Below are positions 45,159-54,162 of a DNA stretch of 64,000 bases, piece by piece (within the stretch, counting starts at the first letter, position 1; each line of letters opens with the position of its first letter). Where the stretch lies: positions 97,941 to 161,940 of the forward strand of contig MGWO01000006.1 of NCBI GenBank assembly GCA_001801025.1. Reading direction: 5' to 3'. This DNA comes from Gallionellales bacterium GWA2_54_124 (GTDB taxonomy: Bacteria > Pseudomonadota > Gammaproteobacteria > Burkholderiales > Gallionellaceae). Position numbers and translations under genes: made by a program. The notes below the pieces were generated by a model. The model was not told where the DNA came from. It saw nothing but the letters and a program-made list of their open reading frames with translations, and ran no database searches.

Positions 45159-47117
45159 CTAAGTTGTCGTATAGTGCAGCTCAAATATTTTCAGCATTTC
45201 TTCTTCATGCTGCTTAATCTTATCAATCGACCAATGATCATTACCCATTAACTCGAACATATGCTTGAGCTTAAGGGAGTCATATCCAGGTTTAGATAAA
45301 AAATCAATTTTCTTTTTTTCAACTTTTTGATTGCTGTAGGACGAATTTTGACCAGGATTTAGCAAAACCAGATTCCCGAAGGAATCCAGATATTTATTTT
45401 CTAAAATCTGTTTGTACTCTTCATTCTGAGGATGAACATGCTCGACTGAATTTCTCGAAACAATGCGGTATTTAGCCAGTTTTTTATCTTTTGTTTTATC
45501 ACCATTCTTCCACAGCAGATATTCCAACTTTTGAAACCAATAATGTTCAAAGTGGGTTCCTTTTGGGGCAGCGAGATATTGTTTTACTTCTTCGAACGGT
45601 TCCTGCTCATCAAGGACATCACTCAGCAGTTTAAAACTTGCCTCTTTTTGAGTTTCAACTGCAAGTGAGAGTTGATTATCAATATCTTCTAGTAGATCAA
45701 GAACTTGATCTTCTTTTTTATACTCATCAGTTATTAACCAGCCCAAAAAAGATGTTAGCCAATACTGGGCACTTCGCTCACCCGTGAAGTAACGTACACT
45801 TTGAAGTAAAGCCAGAGCAGAATTTTCTTTATGACTTCTTTGGAGATACCATTTGTTTTTTGATTTGCTGCGAGTAACAGAAGTTAGCCCAAGATGCTCT
45901 TCATCATCGGTATCAATTTTTACCCACTTGACCACCCACTGATCGAAATAATAACGAACCTGCCACAAGTACTCGATAAACGTTTTAACAGATTTCTCAT
46001 CAGAGTGGATTAAATCACTAAAACTCTCAATCAATCTATCACTATGAAGGCGAACACTTATGTCTTCTTGCTCCCATCTGTAAATACGATAAGTATGCAT
46101 CAAGAGCAAGGGAAACCTAATGATTGAGCGGCAATAAGCTGGCTCATCGTCTTCTACTTCATCGCTAGAATGTGTGTTTTTATTGGTACTTGTTTCAGCC
46201 GAATATTGTATAAAATCTCCTGCCAAATCATTAATCGTCAACCGTTGGACTTCTCCACGTTTCAACGAACTGACTTTGTTTGAAAGTAAAAAAACGTTCC
46301 CATCAAACATTTTTAAATCTTGTGGTTTAATCTTGTTCCAATCTGACCTAGAGAATATCTGCCGAACATTACGTTCAAAGTAATTCTCCATCTGTTCACA
46401 CGCCTGCCATATTCCCTCATATTTGGCTTTATTGCTCTTAACCTGTTTCAACAACATCGACTTGAGAATATCAGCCTGTTCAAGCTGCATTCCGCTGGTA
46501 TTCATGGTGGCAAATAAGCGATTGAGATCCATACCGTTCGGCACAATATTGCAAACCCACTGAACTCGTTCATGAATATAGTCAGCAAGTTCTTTACACT
46601 CGCTTTCGTTGAGTTTATTAAGCTTTTGATAAAGTGCTCGCAATGCGCCGTAGAGTCGAGTTAGATATGGGTCATTCTTAATTGCGTCTTCACTCGGGAT
46701 CTGACAATTTGGCAGGCCAGACCAGGCTCCAAGTAGCGATTGAACTTGGTTACGAATTACAAAAGTCAGCCGTGATTCATTATTTACCGTTGCAATTGTA
46801 GACAAGGGGGAATCTACCTGTAACTCGCGCATAGCTAACGCAATTAACATTAGCGTCGTGGCACGTTGTTGGCCATCAATCAATTCAAGAATCTTAACCC
46901 CATCCTGCCTGATTACATGATGCTCTGCTGTCAGCAAGGTGCCTATGAAATAATGAGGTTCGTTTGCTTTTTTGGCTGTATGTATATCATCCAACAACTT
47001 CAATACATCCTCATCGGGCCACACATAGGGTCGCTGGTAACTGGGTATTACAAACGCGATATCATTTCGCAAGAGGTCGGCGGGTCGCTGCACTGCTGTT
47101 TCAACACGGTTATTCAT
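45159..47117 (-). CDS. DUF262-DUF1524 protein, GmrSD-like
   Basis: 652 residues. N-terminal DUF262 domain: VIPSYQRPYVWPDEDVLKLLDD and ILELIDGQQRATTLMLI, the DGQQR motif linked to nucleotide binding in GmrS-type proteins. C-terminal DUF1524 with SVEHVHPQNEEY (His-x-x-Pro of the His-Me finger nuclease) and SFGNLVLLNPGQNSSYSN. The two domains match type IV restriction enzymes of the GmrSD/BrxU kind, which cut modified phage DNA using NTP. Here the protein has a second DUF262 partner gene upstream that overlaps it by eight bases. Confidence 0.88.
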   Translation of the reverse strand: MNNRVETAVQRPADLLRNDIAFVIPSYQRPYVWPDEDVLKLLDDIHTAKKANEPHYFIGTLLTAEHHVIRQDGVKILELIDGQQRATTLMLIALAMRELQVDSPLSTIATVNNESRLTFVIRNQVQSLLGAWSGLPNCQIPSEDAIKNDPYLTRLYGALRALYQKLNKLNESECKELADYIHERVQWVCNIVPNGMDLNRLFATMNTSGMQLEQADILKSMLLKQVKSNKAKYEGIWQACEQMENYFERNVRQIFSRSDWNKIKPQDLKMFDGNVFLLSNKVSSLKRGEVQRLTINDLAGDFIQYSAETSTNKNTHSSDEVEDDEPAYCRSIIRFPLLLMHTYRIYRWEQEDISVRLHSDRLIESFSDLIHSDEKSVKTFIEYLWQVRYYFDQWVVKWVKIDTDDEEHLGLTSVTRSKSKNKWYLQRSHKENSALALLQSVRYFTGERSAQYWLTSFLGWLITDEYKKEDQVLDLLEDIDNQLSLAVETQKEASFKLLSDVLDEQEPFEEVKQYLAAPKGTHFEHYWFQKLEYLLWKNGDKTKDKKLAKYRIVSRNSVEHVHPQNEEYKQILENKYLDSFGNLVLLNPGQNSSYSNQKVEKKKIDFLSKPGYDSLKLKHMFELMGNDHWSIDKIKQHEEEMLKIFELHYTTT

Positions 47118-48567
47118 GACTCAATCCTATGTCCAAGACCTTCTTAGCAATCCCGCCCTTTAGACCTTCATCATACAACTGAGCCAGTTGCTCATTCGGC
47201 AGACTCAAACCAAACCAGGCATCAACTTTTTCTATAAAACGCTTTTTCACGCTCTTTTCGTCTGGGCCTAGATTTTCTGGAGTGACCTCAACCTTAAACT
47301 CTTTGAGTTGTTTAATGCACTGCTCGTGGATATATGATGACAATATCCAGTCATAAACAGGGCTCTCACGCACCAACGCGCCAACAGAATCCTCTTTCAC
47401 CGTCTTTTTATTAGTGACTCTGCGTGAGTAAACCATCCTGAAAAGCCACAGAGAAAACTCATACAATTTCTTTTGTCCGAAATGACTGACGTATACCAGA
47501 AGGCAACTGTCATAAAGGTCTTTCAGATAGCCGCAGCCCTCTACCTTACAAATCAACTCTTGATAGAACTCATGAAATGGTTCTAGCCCGGCGATCTTGT
47601 TATGTGAACGTAGCTGCTGACGCAAAGACTCAAAATAATGAAGATAGTGAATAGTGTTCACACCCGCATTAAGCGGTTGCCGCATCGCATAACTTCCAGC
47701 CTGCGTATCCTGTTGCGTTCTCCCGTCCTCAGTGTGAGTGACAGTAAGTTGCTGATAGGCGATGTCGCCTTTATCTTTCCCTGTTCTATCAGCCAGTTCA
47801 TCTACCACCGCCGAACGAATCAATTGTGGTTGCCGATGGGAAGGGAACTCACGAAATCTCAAAGCCTGCCAATAACGAGCCTTAAGTGCTGCACTAACTA
47901 CAGGATTTAGATCCCCCATGCCTTCCCACAAGCGAGCAAAGTCGTCCTGTCGATTACGAGGTGTGGCTCGCAAGTGATGGGCTTTGATAATGTCAGGGCC
48001 ACTCAGTCGCACGCCTCCAGTATTCTGAGTCTCGAAAAACCGGTAGGCATCATCTTCACTGTGCGTCACCACCAAAACAATATTTACCCGCCGAAGATCA
48101 AGCGAATCCAGTGAAAAATTCTGCTCACGTAACCAGGCAATATTCTGACGAATTTTTTGCCGACTAATTGGAGATTCGTAACTGAGATCTGGTTCACTGC
48201 CGCGTTTCTTCATCCAGGCTAGTAACCCCATTGTGGTTAAACGCTGCTGGCCATCAATGATGTTGAGGAGAGCATCATCCTGTTGATGCAAGATCACACT
48301 CCCCAGAAAGAAACTATACCCCGGATTTAGGGTTCCCTTAGCCGGTTCAAAATAGTTTCGGAGGTCATCCAGCAAACGCCCCACCTCAGCTTCTCCCCAC
48401 CGATAGGGTCGTTGATATTCGGGCAGATGCAACTTGCCGCTTATCAGACTATTGTCACTTGCACGGACCTTCTTGCCAGAAAACAAATCAGCTATTGAGC
48501 AGCTAGCGACGACAATGCCATTCGTTGACGCGGGTACTAATCGAGTACTTACAGTTTTGCCCATCAT
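47110..48567 (-). CDS. DUF262 protein, partner of the GmrSD-like enzyme
   Basis: 485 residues. DUF262 motifs are HLPEYQRPYRWGEAEVGRLL, YSFFLGSVILHQQ and LLNIIDGQQRLTTMGLL. The C-terminal half is helical and lacks an evident HxxP nuclease motif, so it probably supplies NTPase or regulatory function to the larger protein. The start overlaps (ATGA) the end of an open frame that continues the HNH gene, and its own end overlaps the next gene, so all three are translated as a unit. Confidence 0.85.
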   Translation of the reverse strand: MMGKTVSTRLVPASTNGIVVASCSIADLFSGKKVRASDNSLISGKLHLPEYQRPYRWGEAEVGRLLDDLRNYFEPAKGTLNPGYSFFLGSVILHQQDDALLNIIDGQQRLTTMGLLAWMKKRGSEPDLSYESPISRQKIRQNIAWLREQNFSLDSLDLRRVNIVLVVTHSEDDAYRFFETQNTGGVRLSGPDIIKAHHLRATPRNRQDDFARLWEGMGDLNPVVSAALKARYWQALRFREFPSHRQPQLIRSAVVDELADRTGKDKGDIAYQQLTVTHTEDGRTQQDTQAGSYAMRQPLNAGVNTIHYLHYFESLRQQLRSHNKIAGLEPFHEFYQELICKVEGCGYLKDLYDSCLLVYVSHFGQKKLYEFSLWLFRMVYSRRVTNKKTVKEDSVGALVRESPVYDWILSSYIHEQCIKQLKEFKVEVTPENLGPDEKSVKKRFIEKVDAWFGLSLPNEQLAQLYDEGLKGGIAKKVLDIGLSHE

Positions 48568-48767
48568 CCCATCTTCTGCTCGCTGGAGCGTGTTCTGATT
48601 TTTTTAGGTGGATCGGAAAAAGAGTTTTTCAACATAATCGGCGCGCCATCGTCACTCAGGTTGAGAAAATTATACACGCTTCCAATGGTCGGATTTTCCG
48701 CCAAGATGCCGTCTACGACCGGCAGGTTTAGCCCGCACTTGCTGTGCAGGCTCTTATGATTGAAAAG
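48564..48767 (-). pseudogene. Open in-frame 67-codon tail after the HNH gene
   Basis: Directly after the HNH stop the frame stays open and encodes a protein-like sequence (LPVVDGILAENPTIGSVYNF, then LNLSDDGAPIMLKNSFS and a basic end), closing with TGA inside ATGATG of the next gene. No strong start codon is present. It may be the 3' end of a longer HNH protein cut by a nonsense change, or the remnant of a lost gene. Confidence 0.45.
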
Positions 48768-49562
48768 TTAGAATCTATTCGGCCAGTGAAATGCGTCTGA
48801 AATGCTTTGCAGCTTGGCGCTTTTTTGGTTATTGCAAGTACCGCAGGAGATAACGAAATTTGTCGGGTCATTTGTTCCTCCTAGAGCGAGGGGAACCATG
48901 TGATCGATTTGAAAATCCTGATTCTGGACAAGTGGAGACGCAACTAGAGTGCCGCAGTAATGACATGAGCCTCGATCTCGATGCAACAAGGCATCTCTCA
49001 ACCATTTGGGGATGTAACTGGGACGATGGATTTTTCCATCGCTAGCTAATTCTGGATGCACGTTCTTCAAGAGTGGAGAAATTTCTCGTGATAATTTCAA
49101 GTTGAAATCATGGAGAAGTTGCTTCCGCATCCACAGATACGCAAATGCCGAGTTGACGATCTGAGTTATTCCGCCAAGAAACATTTTCGCGTATTTTTCC
49201 CTCGCAGCATGGACAATTTCCTTATCTTTTAAGGTGAACTCAATAGGTGTTGCTATGTTCATCCAAGGAAACATTTCTGCTGCGTAGTTGGCAAAATCAA
49301 AAATATTTTCGCACCAATCGATGTCGTCATATAGATACAAATAGAAATCAATATACGCCAATTCATTCAGGATTTTATGTAGAGCCGTTGTCTCTGAAAT
49401 GACAGATGATTGAAGTGCTATTTCCCGTAGATTCAGATCGCTAAAGTGAAGTGCTTCATTGGTGCATGATGGATTATCATAGACATATCTTTCGAGAGTG
49501 GCAATCAAATTGTTTGCAGGGCCACCCGAGATTAGAAATTTTTGATTCTTCTTTGCGCTCAT
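48768..49562 (-). CDS. HNH endonuclease domain protein
   Basis: 264 residues. The first 170 residues are an unrecognised helical domain. The C-terminal HNH nuclease has DRGSCHYCGTLV, IDHMVPLALGGTND and FVISCGTCNNQKSAKL, with both CxxC zinc pairs and the catalytic histidine. It precedes the two DUF262 genes in the same direction. The TAA at 48768 is followed in the same frame by 67 open codons up to an ATGA shared with the DUF262 start, so the gene may once have been longer. Confidence 0.85.
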   Translation of the reverse strand: MSAKKNQKFLISGGPANNLIATLERYVYDNPSCTNEALHFSDLNLREIALQSSVISETTALHKILNELAYIDFYLYLYDDIDWCENIFDFANYAAEMFPWMNIATPIEFTLKDKEIVHAAREKYAKMFLGGITQIVNSAFAYLWMRKQLLHDFNLKLSREISPLLKNVHPELASDGKIHRPSYIPKWLRDALLHRDRGSCHYCGTLVASPLVQNQDFQIDHMVPLALGGTNDPTNFVISCGTCNNQKSAKLQSISDAFHWPNRF

Positions 49563-49613
49563 TCTGTGTACCGCAACAAATGTTATTGAAGAGTGTGGGT
49601 AATCCCCCCATTT

Positions 49614-49940
49614 TTAGTTGGGGTCAGAAGTAGAGTTTGTTAAAAAAGCCAACTTCTGTTTCGGAGTGATGCCGCCTAACGCCATGTGAGGGCGTTCGTG
49701 ATTGTAGGTCCACATCCACTTTGTTGCATAGTCCTGCACCTCGCCAATCGACTCAAACAGGTAGTGGCTCAGCCAGTCGTACCGCACTGTGCGGTTGTAG
49801 CGTTCAATATAGGCGTTTTGCTGTGGATTGCCGGGCTGAATATAATCCAGTCGAATTGAATTACGCTCTGCCCAGTTTTTCAGTGTTCCGCTGATGTACT
49901 CGGGGCCGTTGTCACTGCGAATGGACGCCGGCTTGCTAGG
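49614..49940 (-). pseudogene. IS3-family transposase 3' fragment, copy B
   Basis: About 105 codons of the integrase core: SIRSDNGPEYISGTLKNW (second catalytic Asp region), GNPQQNAYIERYNRTVRY with the catalytic Glu, and YNHERPHMALGGITPKQKL. The 5' part is missing; homology to copy A at 43545-43955 stops at about 49940, where unrelated GC-rich sequence begins, so an insertion or deletion boundary lies there. Confidence 0.85.
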
Positions 49941-50099
49941 TTCGTGGTTCGCGCCCGGGAAGTCTGCTGTCGCCGCGCGGAGCAGCAACAGGCTGCTTTA
50001 CGGGACCAAGAAATCAGAAGCAGCCAGGTGGTCGAGGAACGAACCCGACTGGATCAAGGGCCGCATCTGCAAGTCGTTCCAGAATCGCAATTCGGCTGC

Positions 50100-51575
50100 T
50101 CAGGTCAGGAGTTTCTTCAGCGCGGCTAAGCGCTCCGTGTATTCGATGCGATATCGACCGAACGGATGGGACATCGTAGTTCCTTGCTTGATCCACTCCG
50201 CGATGTCCCAGCCTGCCTCGATCAGGTCTGAAGCGGCGAAGACAAATTCAAGCGTATCGGTGAAAAAGGTGGGCTGATCGGCGTGGACTCCGTAGCTGAA
50301 CTTGCCCGGTGTGCCGTGCACATAAAAGTTCCTGCAGTCGACCGCTTGGTCAGTGACCAGCTCTAAATCGGGGAACTTCGCACCCACAGTGTCCGTGATC
50401 AGCTTCACACGGCTGCGGATCTTGCGCTTGAGGGTCGGCTTGCCAATGCGGCCGAGGGCATTGAGGACACTCTCCCGCTCTGGACTTGACGGCAAAGCCT
50501 TAAACGCCCTTCGTGCCTCGTTCCTTGCGCCCTCCAGCGTCGGCGACAACTCCACGACGGCCGGGCAAGCCGAGGCCGGCATGATGTCAAACATGTTGGC
50601 TGTCCCGACCAGCCGATCCGTGTCGTAGCGATTCTGGTATGCCGATGCAGTAGCGTACCGTGCCCGCGCATTGCGCCACTCGTCGTGGCGTTCAAGCCAA
50701 TGGGCTAGGATGGTCGCAAACTTGTCAGGGTCTCTGCCTGCCTGCAGTGGAAGGTCGGCGGGATGAGGCTTCCGGGACTCATCATCCTTGTTCCTACGCG
50801 GCGGCAGGCACCAGTATGCGTCGAGGGTTCGCGGACGCTCATCGGTCGAAGCCGCGAGACGGAAAACCATCTCAGCTATGTTCTGCGGCCGGCCCGCGAT
50901 AACTTCCAGAAACCGCAACGTGTCGATGACAGCCGCAATGGCCTTGTCCAATGTCTGTGCGCACGGAAAAGTGATGTTCAGACGGATTGTGTTCTGAACG
51001 TGAATCCCCGCGGATCCTGGATTAGTGTAAGAGATACCATGCGTTGCCGATATCTTGCCCAGCACTGTGCCGACCGAAAAGATGTCGTGCTTACCGGTGA
51101 AGTAAAAGAGGAGCGGGTGTTCTCCAATCTCAATCGTCCGACCGCTCTCTTTGGCTTCAGCAATCCTTTCCATGTGAGGGCGTGCATCGATGACCGAGCC
51201 GAAAGCATCGAAGTCATAGAAGACTGCCGGCGCGTCATCGACCGCAAAGCTGACCTCGACGATTTTTCGGTCGGCTGACGTGATGTGCTCATCGCCGAAG
51301 AGGGCGAAGTGCGGAAAGACACTGGAGAAGTGGTAGTGCTCATCGCCTCTAGTGCCGCTACCTGGTCCGGACATCGTGATGCAGTTGATTAACGAGACTT
51401 TCATCCGGTCATGAAACGTCCCGGCGATGTCCTCGCTCGTATGTGTATCGAAGAACGAAGTGGAGTAGAGATCGAGCGAGGTTGCGCCGCCCTTGAGCGA
51501 AAGCTCGCCGGGGACCTCGACATCTGATGAAACTCTAAACAACCCTGATTTTCGAAAGTCGTTGAACTTTTCCAT
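50100..51575 (-). CDS. ApeA-like HEPN anti-phage protein
   Basis: 491 residues from the ATG at 51575 (MEKFNDFRKSGLFRVSSD); an upstream frame extension lacks family support. The N-terminal part, with VPGELSLKGGATSLDLYS, looks like the beta-rich ApeA N-terminal domain; the C-terminal 170 residues are a HEPN domain with catalytic-type Arg-x4-His in DCRNFYVHGTPG. HEPN proteins of this class cleave RNA on infection, and ApeA is a known single-gene defence. The gene is clearly more GC-rich than its neighbours, a separate acquisition. It ends just beyond the truncated IS3 fragment. Confidence 0.75.
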   Translation of the reverse strand: MEKFNDFRKSGLFRVSSDVEVPGELSLKGGATSLDLYSTSFFDTHTSEDIAGTFHDRMKVSLINCITMSGPGSGTRGDEHYHFSSVFPHFALFGDEHITSADRKIVEVSFAVDDAPAVFYDFDAFGSVIDARPHMERIAEAKESGRTIEIGEHPLLFYFTGKHDIFSVGTVLGKISATHGISYTNPGSAGIHVQNTIRLNITFPCAQTLDKAIAAVIDTLRFLEVIAGRPQNIAEMVFRLAASTDERPRTLDAYWCLPPRRNKDDESRKPHPADLPLQAGRDPDKFATILAHWLERHDEWRNARARYATASAYQNRYDTDRLVGTANMFDIMPASACPAVVELSPTLEGARNEARRAFKALPSSPERESVLNALGRIGKPTLKRKIRSRVKLITDTVGAKFPDLELVTDQAVDCRNFYVHGTPGKFSYGVHADQPTFFTDTLEFVFAASDLIEAGWDIAEWIKQGTTMSHPFGRYRIEYTERLAALKKLLT

Positions 51576-52425
51576 GGCGGTTAGCCTTTCTGCGAAGATG
51601 GACAGACAACTGCTGGCGCAGTTGCGCACAAACACGCCCGCATTGTATCGGAAGCAGACTTAATCATCGGCGTGCGCCACCGGCAGCAATGGCCGAAGAC
51701 CTGACGGTTACGGAGGGGACGACAAAATTCCACTGTATCTCGTTGACGGATGTAGGGGGGTGAAAATCGCCTGTCCTAAAGCCGATGTTCACAGCAGAGC
51801 GATTTCTGTTTCTCGGTGCTGTGATATATCGCTCATTGCGCTCTATTGTCAAATTTGAACCTCGATAATCCAGTTCTCAGTTTCGACCGAACCGGCGAGC
51901 CAGACAGATAAAGGGTTGGTACTAACGTGCCAGCCCTTTTTTCTCGTCCAAAATTTGGCTCGGTGGGACGCAGGCGGTCGGTATAGATTTCGCCTAGTGT
52001 GGCAGGAATTGCACTCGATTTGGCACAGGTCGCAGTTGTTCCCTTTCAAATTTCCTTCGCAGATGACGCTATGCGCTCGCTGGTGCGATTGCTGTGACGA
52101 TTTGAGGTGAGGCCTGAACGGAGGTGTCGCGTCGTCGGGGGTGCTGTTCATCGGCTTCTGATTGACTATCCCTATCGGACGTGGGTAGTTTGTTTTCACA
52201 TGGCTCTTGCCGTGCCGCAATCCGATACTTTTTGCTGTGTTACAGTAAGTCAGGCTGGGAAGGTGCTGCAGGAAGCCTCAATGGACGTGTTACAATTCCA
52301 ACTCAACCATAGTTGGCCGTAAATCCTTCGAGATCAGCTGAACAATTGGCTCCCTGTAGCGTCCGCATAATAATTTGGGGAAAAGAGAACGCGAACAGTT
52401 ATTACTTTTCAGCAAAATTAATCTA
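51576..52425. other. 850-base stretch without a supported gene
   Basis: Only a doubtful 123-codon frame on the minus strand (51849-52220) with a cysteine-rich patch (CDLCQIECNSC) occurs here; it has no good ribosome site and no recognisable family. Otherwise nothing is seen. Confidence 0.4.
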
Positions 52426-53271
52426 ATGAATCTTGTAGCCAATACCATTGAGAGCTTCAACGCACACAAAGGCCGAATACTTAATTCCCTACTCGCCATA
52501 GCATCGATCTCACTTGCGCACTACGCAGGATTTGTTATGCAACTCCCTTTGCAAATCATCGCGGCAGCAGGAGGTACTATGGCTCCGGGTGTGACAGCTA
52601 CATTTCTCTTTTATGTCACACTTTGCGCAGTTCTTGCTCGCGTTACGATTGGTTTATTGCAGTTATTTATCCTACCTTTTCTACTCTTAACCGATCGAGT
52701 TGAGCATGGATTTAAGCTGCAAATCTTAGGAAAAAAGCGAAAATATATTCGTACATACAATAATCTACTCCATAACGAGAGTTATATTTGGTTTGGTCTG
52801 CAGGTTCTTATATTCGCTATCTCTTTGCTGGGGCTTTACATCGACTTCAAGTTAACATTACTGTCTGGGGGGGCGATATTCGTAGTGCTTTTCTTCACAG
52901 GCTTATCTGGAGCATTTCGATCGCGCTTTCTCCTCATTCTCAGCTTTTCACGTTTCATAAAGCGGATAAAACATAGAAATTCCTTCCGACTAAATGCTGC
53001 ATCTGCGGCATTTATGACCTTCGCATCTGCCTTGGTTGTTACGTCGTTTATTACCGGTTCAATGCGTATGGCAATGCTTAAGGAAGAAAAACCACAGCAA
53101 GTAACAAATCAATACTTTGCTGGATATGCCAAACTGCTTGAGAGCTCGGGAACCTCCACACTGCTATTTGAAGAGGACAAAGACAGAGCTCGGTACATTT
53201 ACACAACTGCAGAATATGCTTTAACCATTGAGTCGAAGCCCAATGCGTTTCCTATGTTGTCACGCCGATAA
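52426..53271 (+). CDS. Multi-pass membrane protein of unknown function
   Basis: 281 residues from the ATG at 52426; no clear ribosome site, and a TTG 51 bases earlier is possible. Five or six hydrophobic segments are seen, for example LLAIASISLAHYAGFVM, FLFYVTLCAVLARVTIGLL, WFGLQVLIFAISLLGLYI and AIFVVLFFTGLSG, separated by basic loops (LGKKRKYIR, RFIKRIKHR). The C-terminal 60 residues are soluble. No family recognised; a defence-associated membrane effector is possible from context only. Confidence 0.6.
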   Translation: MNLVANTIESFNAHKGRILNSLLAIASISLAHYAGFVMQLPLQIIAAAGGTMAPGVTATFLFYVTLCAVLARVTIGLLQLFILPFLLLTDRVEHGFKLQILGKKRKYIRTYNNLLHNESYIWFGLQVLIFAISLLGLYIDFKLTLLSGGAIFVVLFFTGLSGAFRSRFLLILSFSRFIKRIKHRNSFRLNAASAAFMTFASALVVTSFITGSMRMAMLKEEKPQQVTNQYFAGYAKLLESSGTSTLLFEEDKDRARYIYTTAEYALTIESKPNAFPMLSRR

Positions 53272-53300
53272 ACGGGTGGTTTGTGATGTGCATTTGCGCT

Positions 53301-53460
53301 GAAAAAACTTCCCCGAACACCCGTCGCACCCGACGACCTGACGCCACGTAGTTGCCGCAACGGGGGCTATAGGGGGGCTGGCGATGCAGCATGGTGCCGA
53401 ATGGGTCAAATTTTGGATGCAGGGTGCGGCGACGGGTCGTCGATTGCGTCGAGTGGGGTC
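53301..53460. repeat. GC-rich MITE-like repeat 1
   Basis: About 160 bases with inverted ends ACCCGTCGC (53319-53327) and GCGACGGGT (53429-53437) and an internal GCGATGCAGCATGGTGCCGA (53381-53400) that is identical in repeat 2. No coding capacity. Confidence 0.7.
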
Positions 53461-53559
53461 GGGATACAAAAGCTGGGGGGATGAGAATTAGGGGTTGGAA
53501 GCTTTTGTTGAGTGGACGTCCTATAATTCGCGTCTGAAAAAACTATTCGGGGTGTTGTG

Positions 53560-54162
53560 ATGGCGGATTTTGGTTTGGATATGAATGCTCTAACATCTTC
53601 AGGTTTGGGGGCTGTGATAGGCAGTGCATTGACGCTTGTTGCAACTATGGTGAGTCATCGCTTGCAACAGAAAGCTATTTCTGACGCTGAATCAAAGCAC
53701 CTCCTTGGATTGTTGCAGGGTATCCATGATGAAATAGAAACTTTATGGGAAGGATATAGCGATTCGGCAGGAGTGCAGCTTGAGGCATTGCAAGTAAATC
53801 AGCCATTATTGATGTATTGGCCAATTACACAAGACTATTTCACCATATACAACGCAAATGCATTTTCCATAGGGAAAGTTGCTGATCATGATTTGAGAAA
53901 ATTGATCATTTCCACCTATTCAAAGTCGCGCGGCTTGATTGATACATTTCGTATGAATAATGAACTGGTACAGAAATATGAATATGCATATTTTCTTTTT
54001 CAACAAACACAAGATCCAATTCACCAGAGCAATATGAATATGCACTTTCAGGCTTTGGCCAATTATTCGGTTCAACTTAAGAAAAGACATGTCGAATTAA
54101 AGCAAATGGTTTCTGAGTTGTTACGTAATCTTAGAAAGGAAGGAGTCTTGTCTTCTTCGTGA
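53560..54162 (+). CDS. Membrane-anchored helical protein, first gene of a coupled pair
   Basis: 200 residues. A single hydrophobic segment near the N-terminus (GLGAVIGSALTLVATMV) is followed by a long helical cytoplasmic part with heptad-like stretches (RLQQKAISDAESKHLLGLLQ and near the end LKKRHVELKQMVSELLRNL). No family recognised. Its stop is shared with the GTG of the next gene (GTGA), so the two products are made together and may form a membrane-bound complex. AT-rich relative to the core genome. Confidence 0.65.
   Translation: MADFGLDMNALTSSGLGAVIGSALTLVATMVSHRLQQKAISDAESKHLLGLLQGIHDEIETLWEGYSDSAGVQLEALQVNQPLLMYWPITQDYFTIYNANAFSIGKVADHDLRKLIISTYSKSRGLIDTFRMNNELVQKYEYAYFLFQQTQDPIHQSNMNMHFQALANYSVQLKKRHVELKQMVSELLRNLRKEGVLSSS

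Noticed and set aside
51849..52220. 123-codon minus-strand frame with a Cys-rich patch
   Set aside because: No ribosome site and no recognised family; cysteine spacing alone is not enough.
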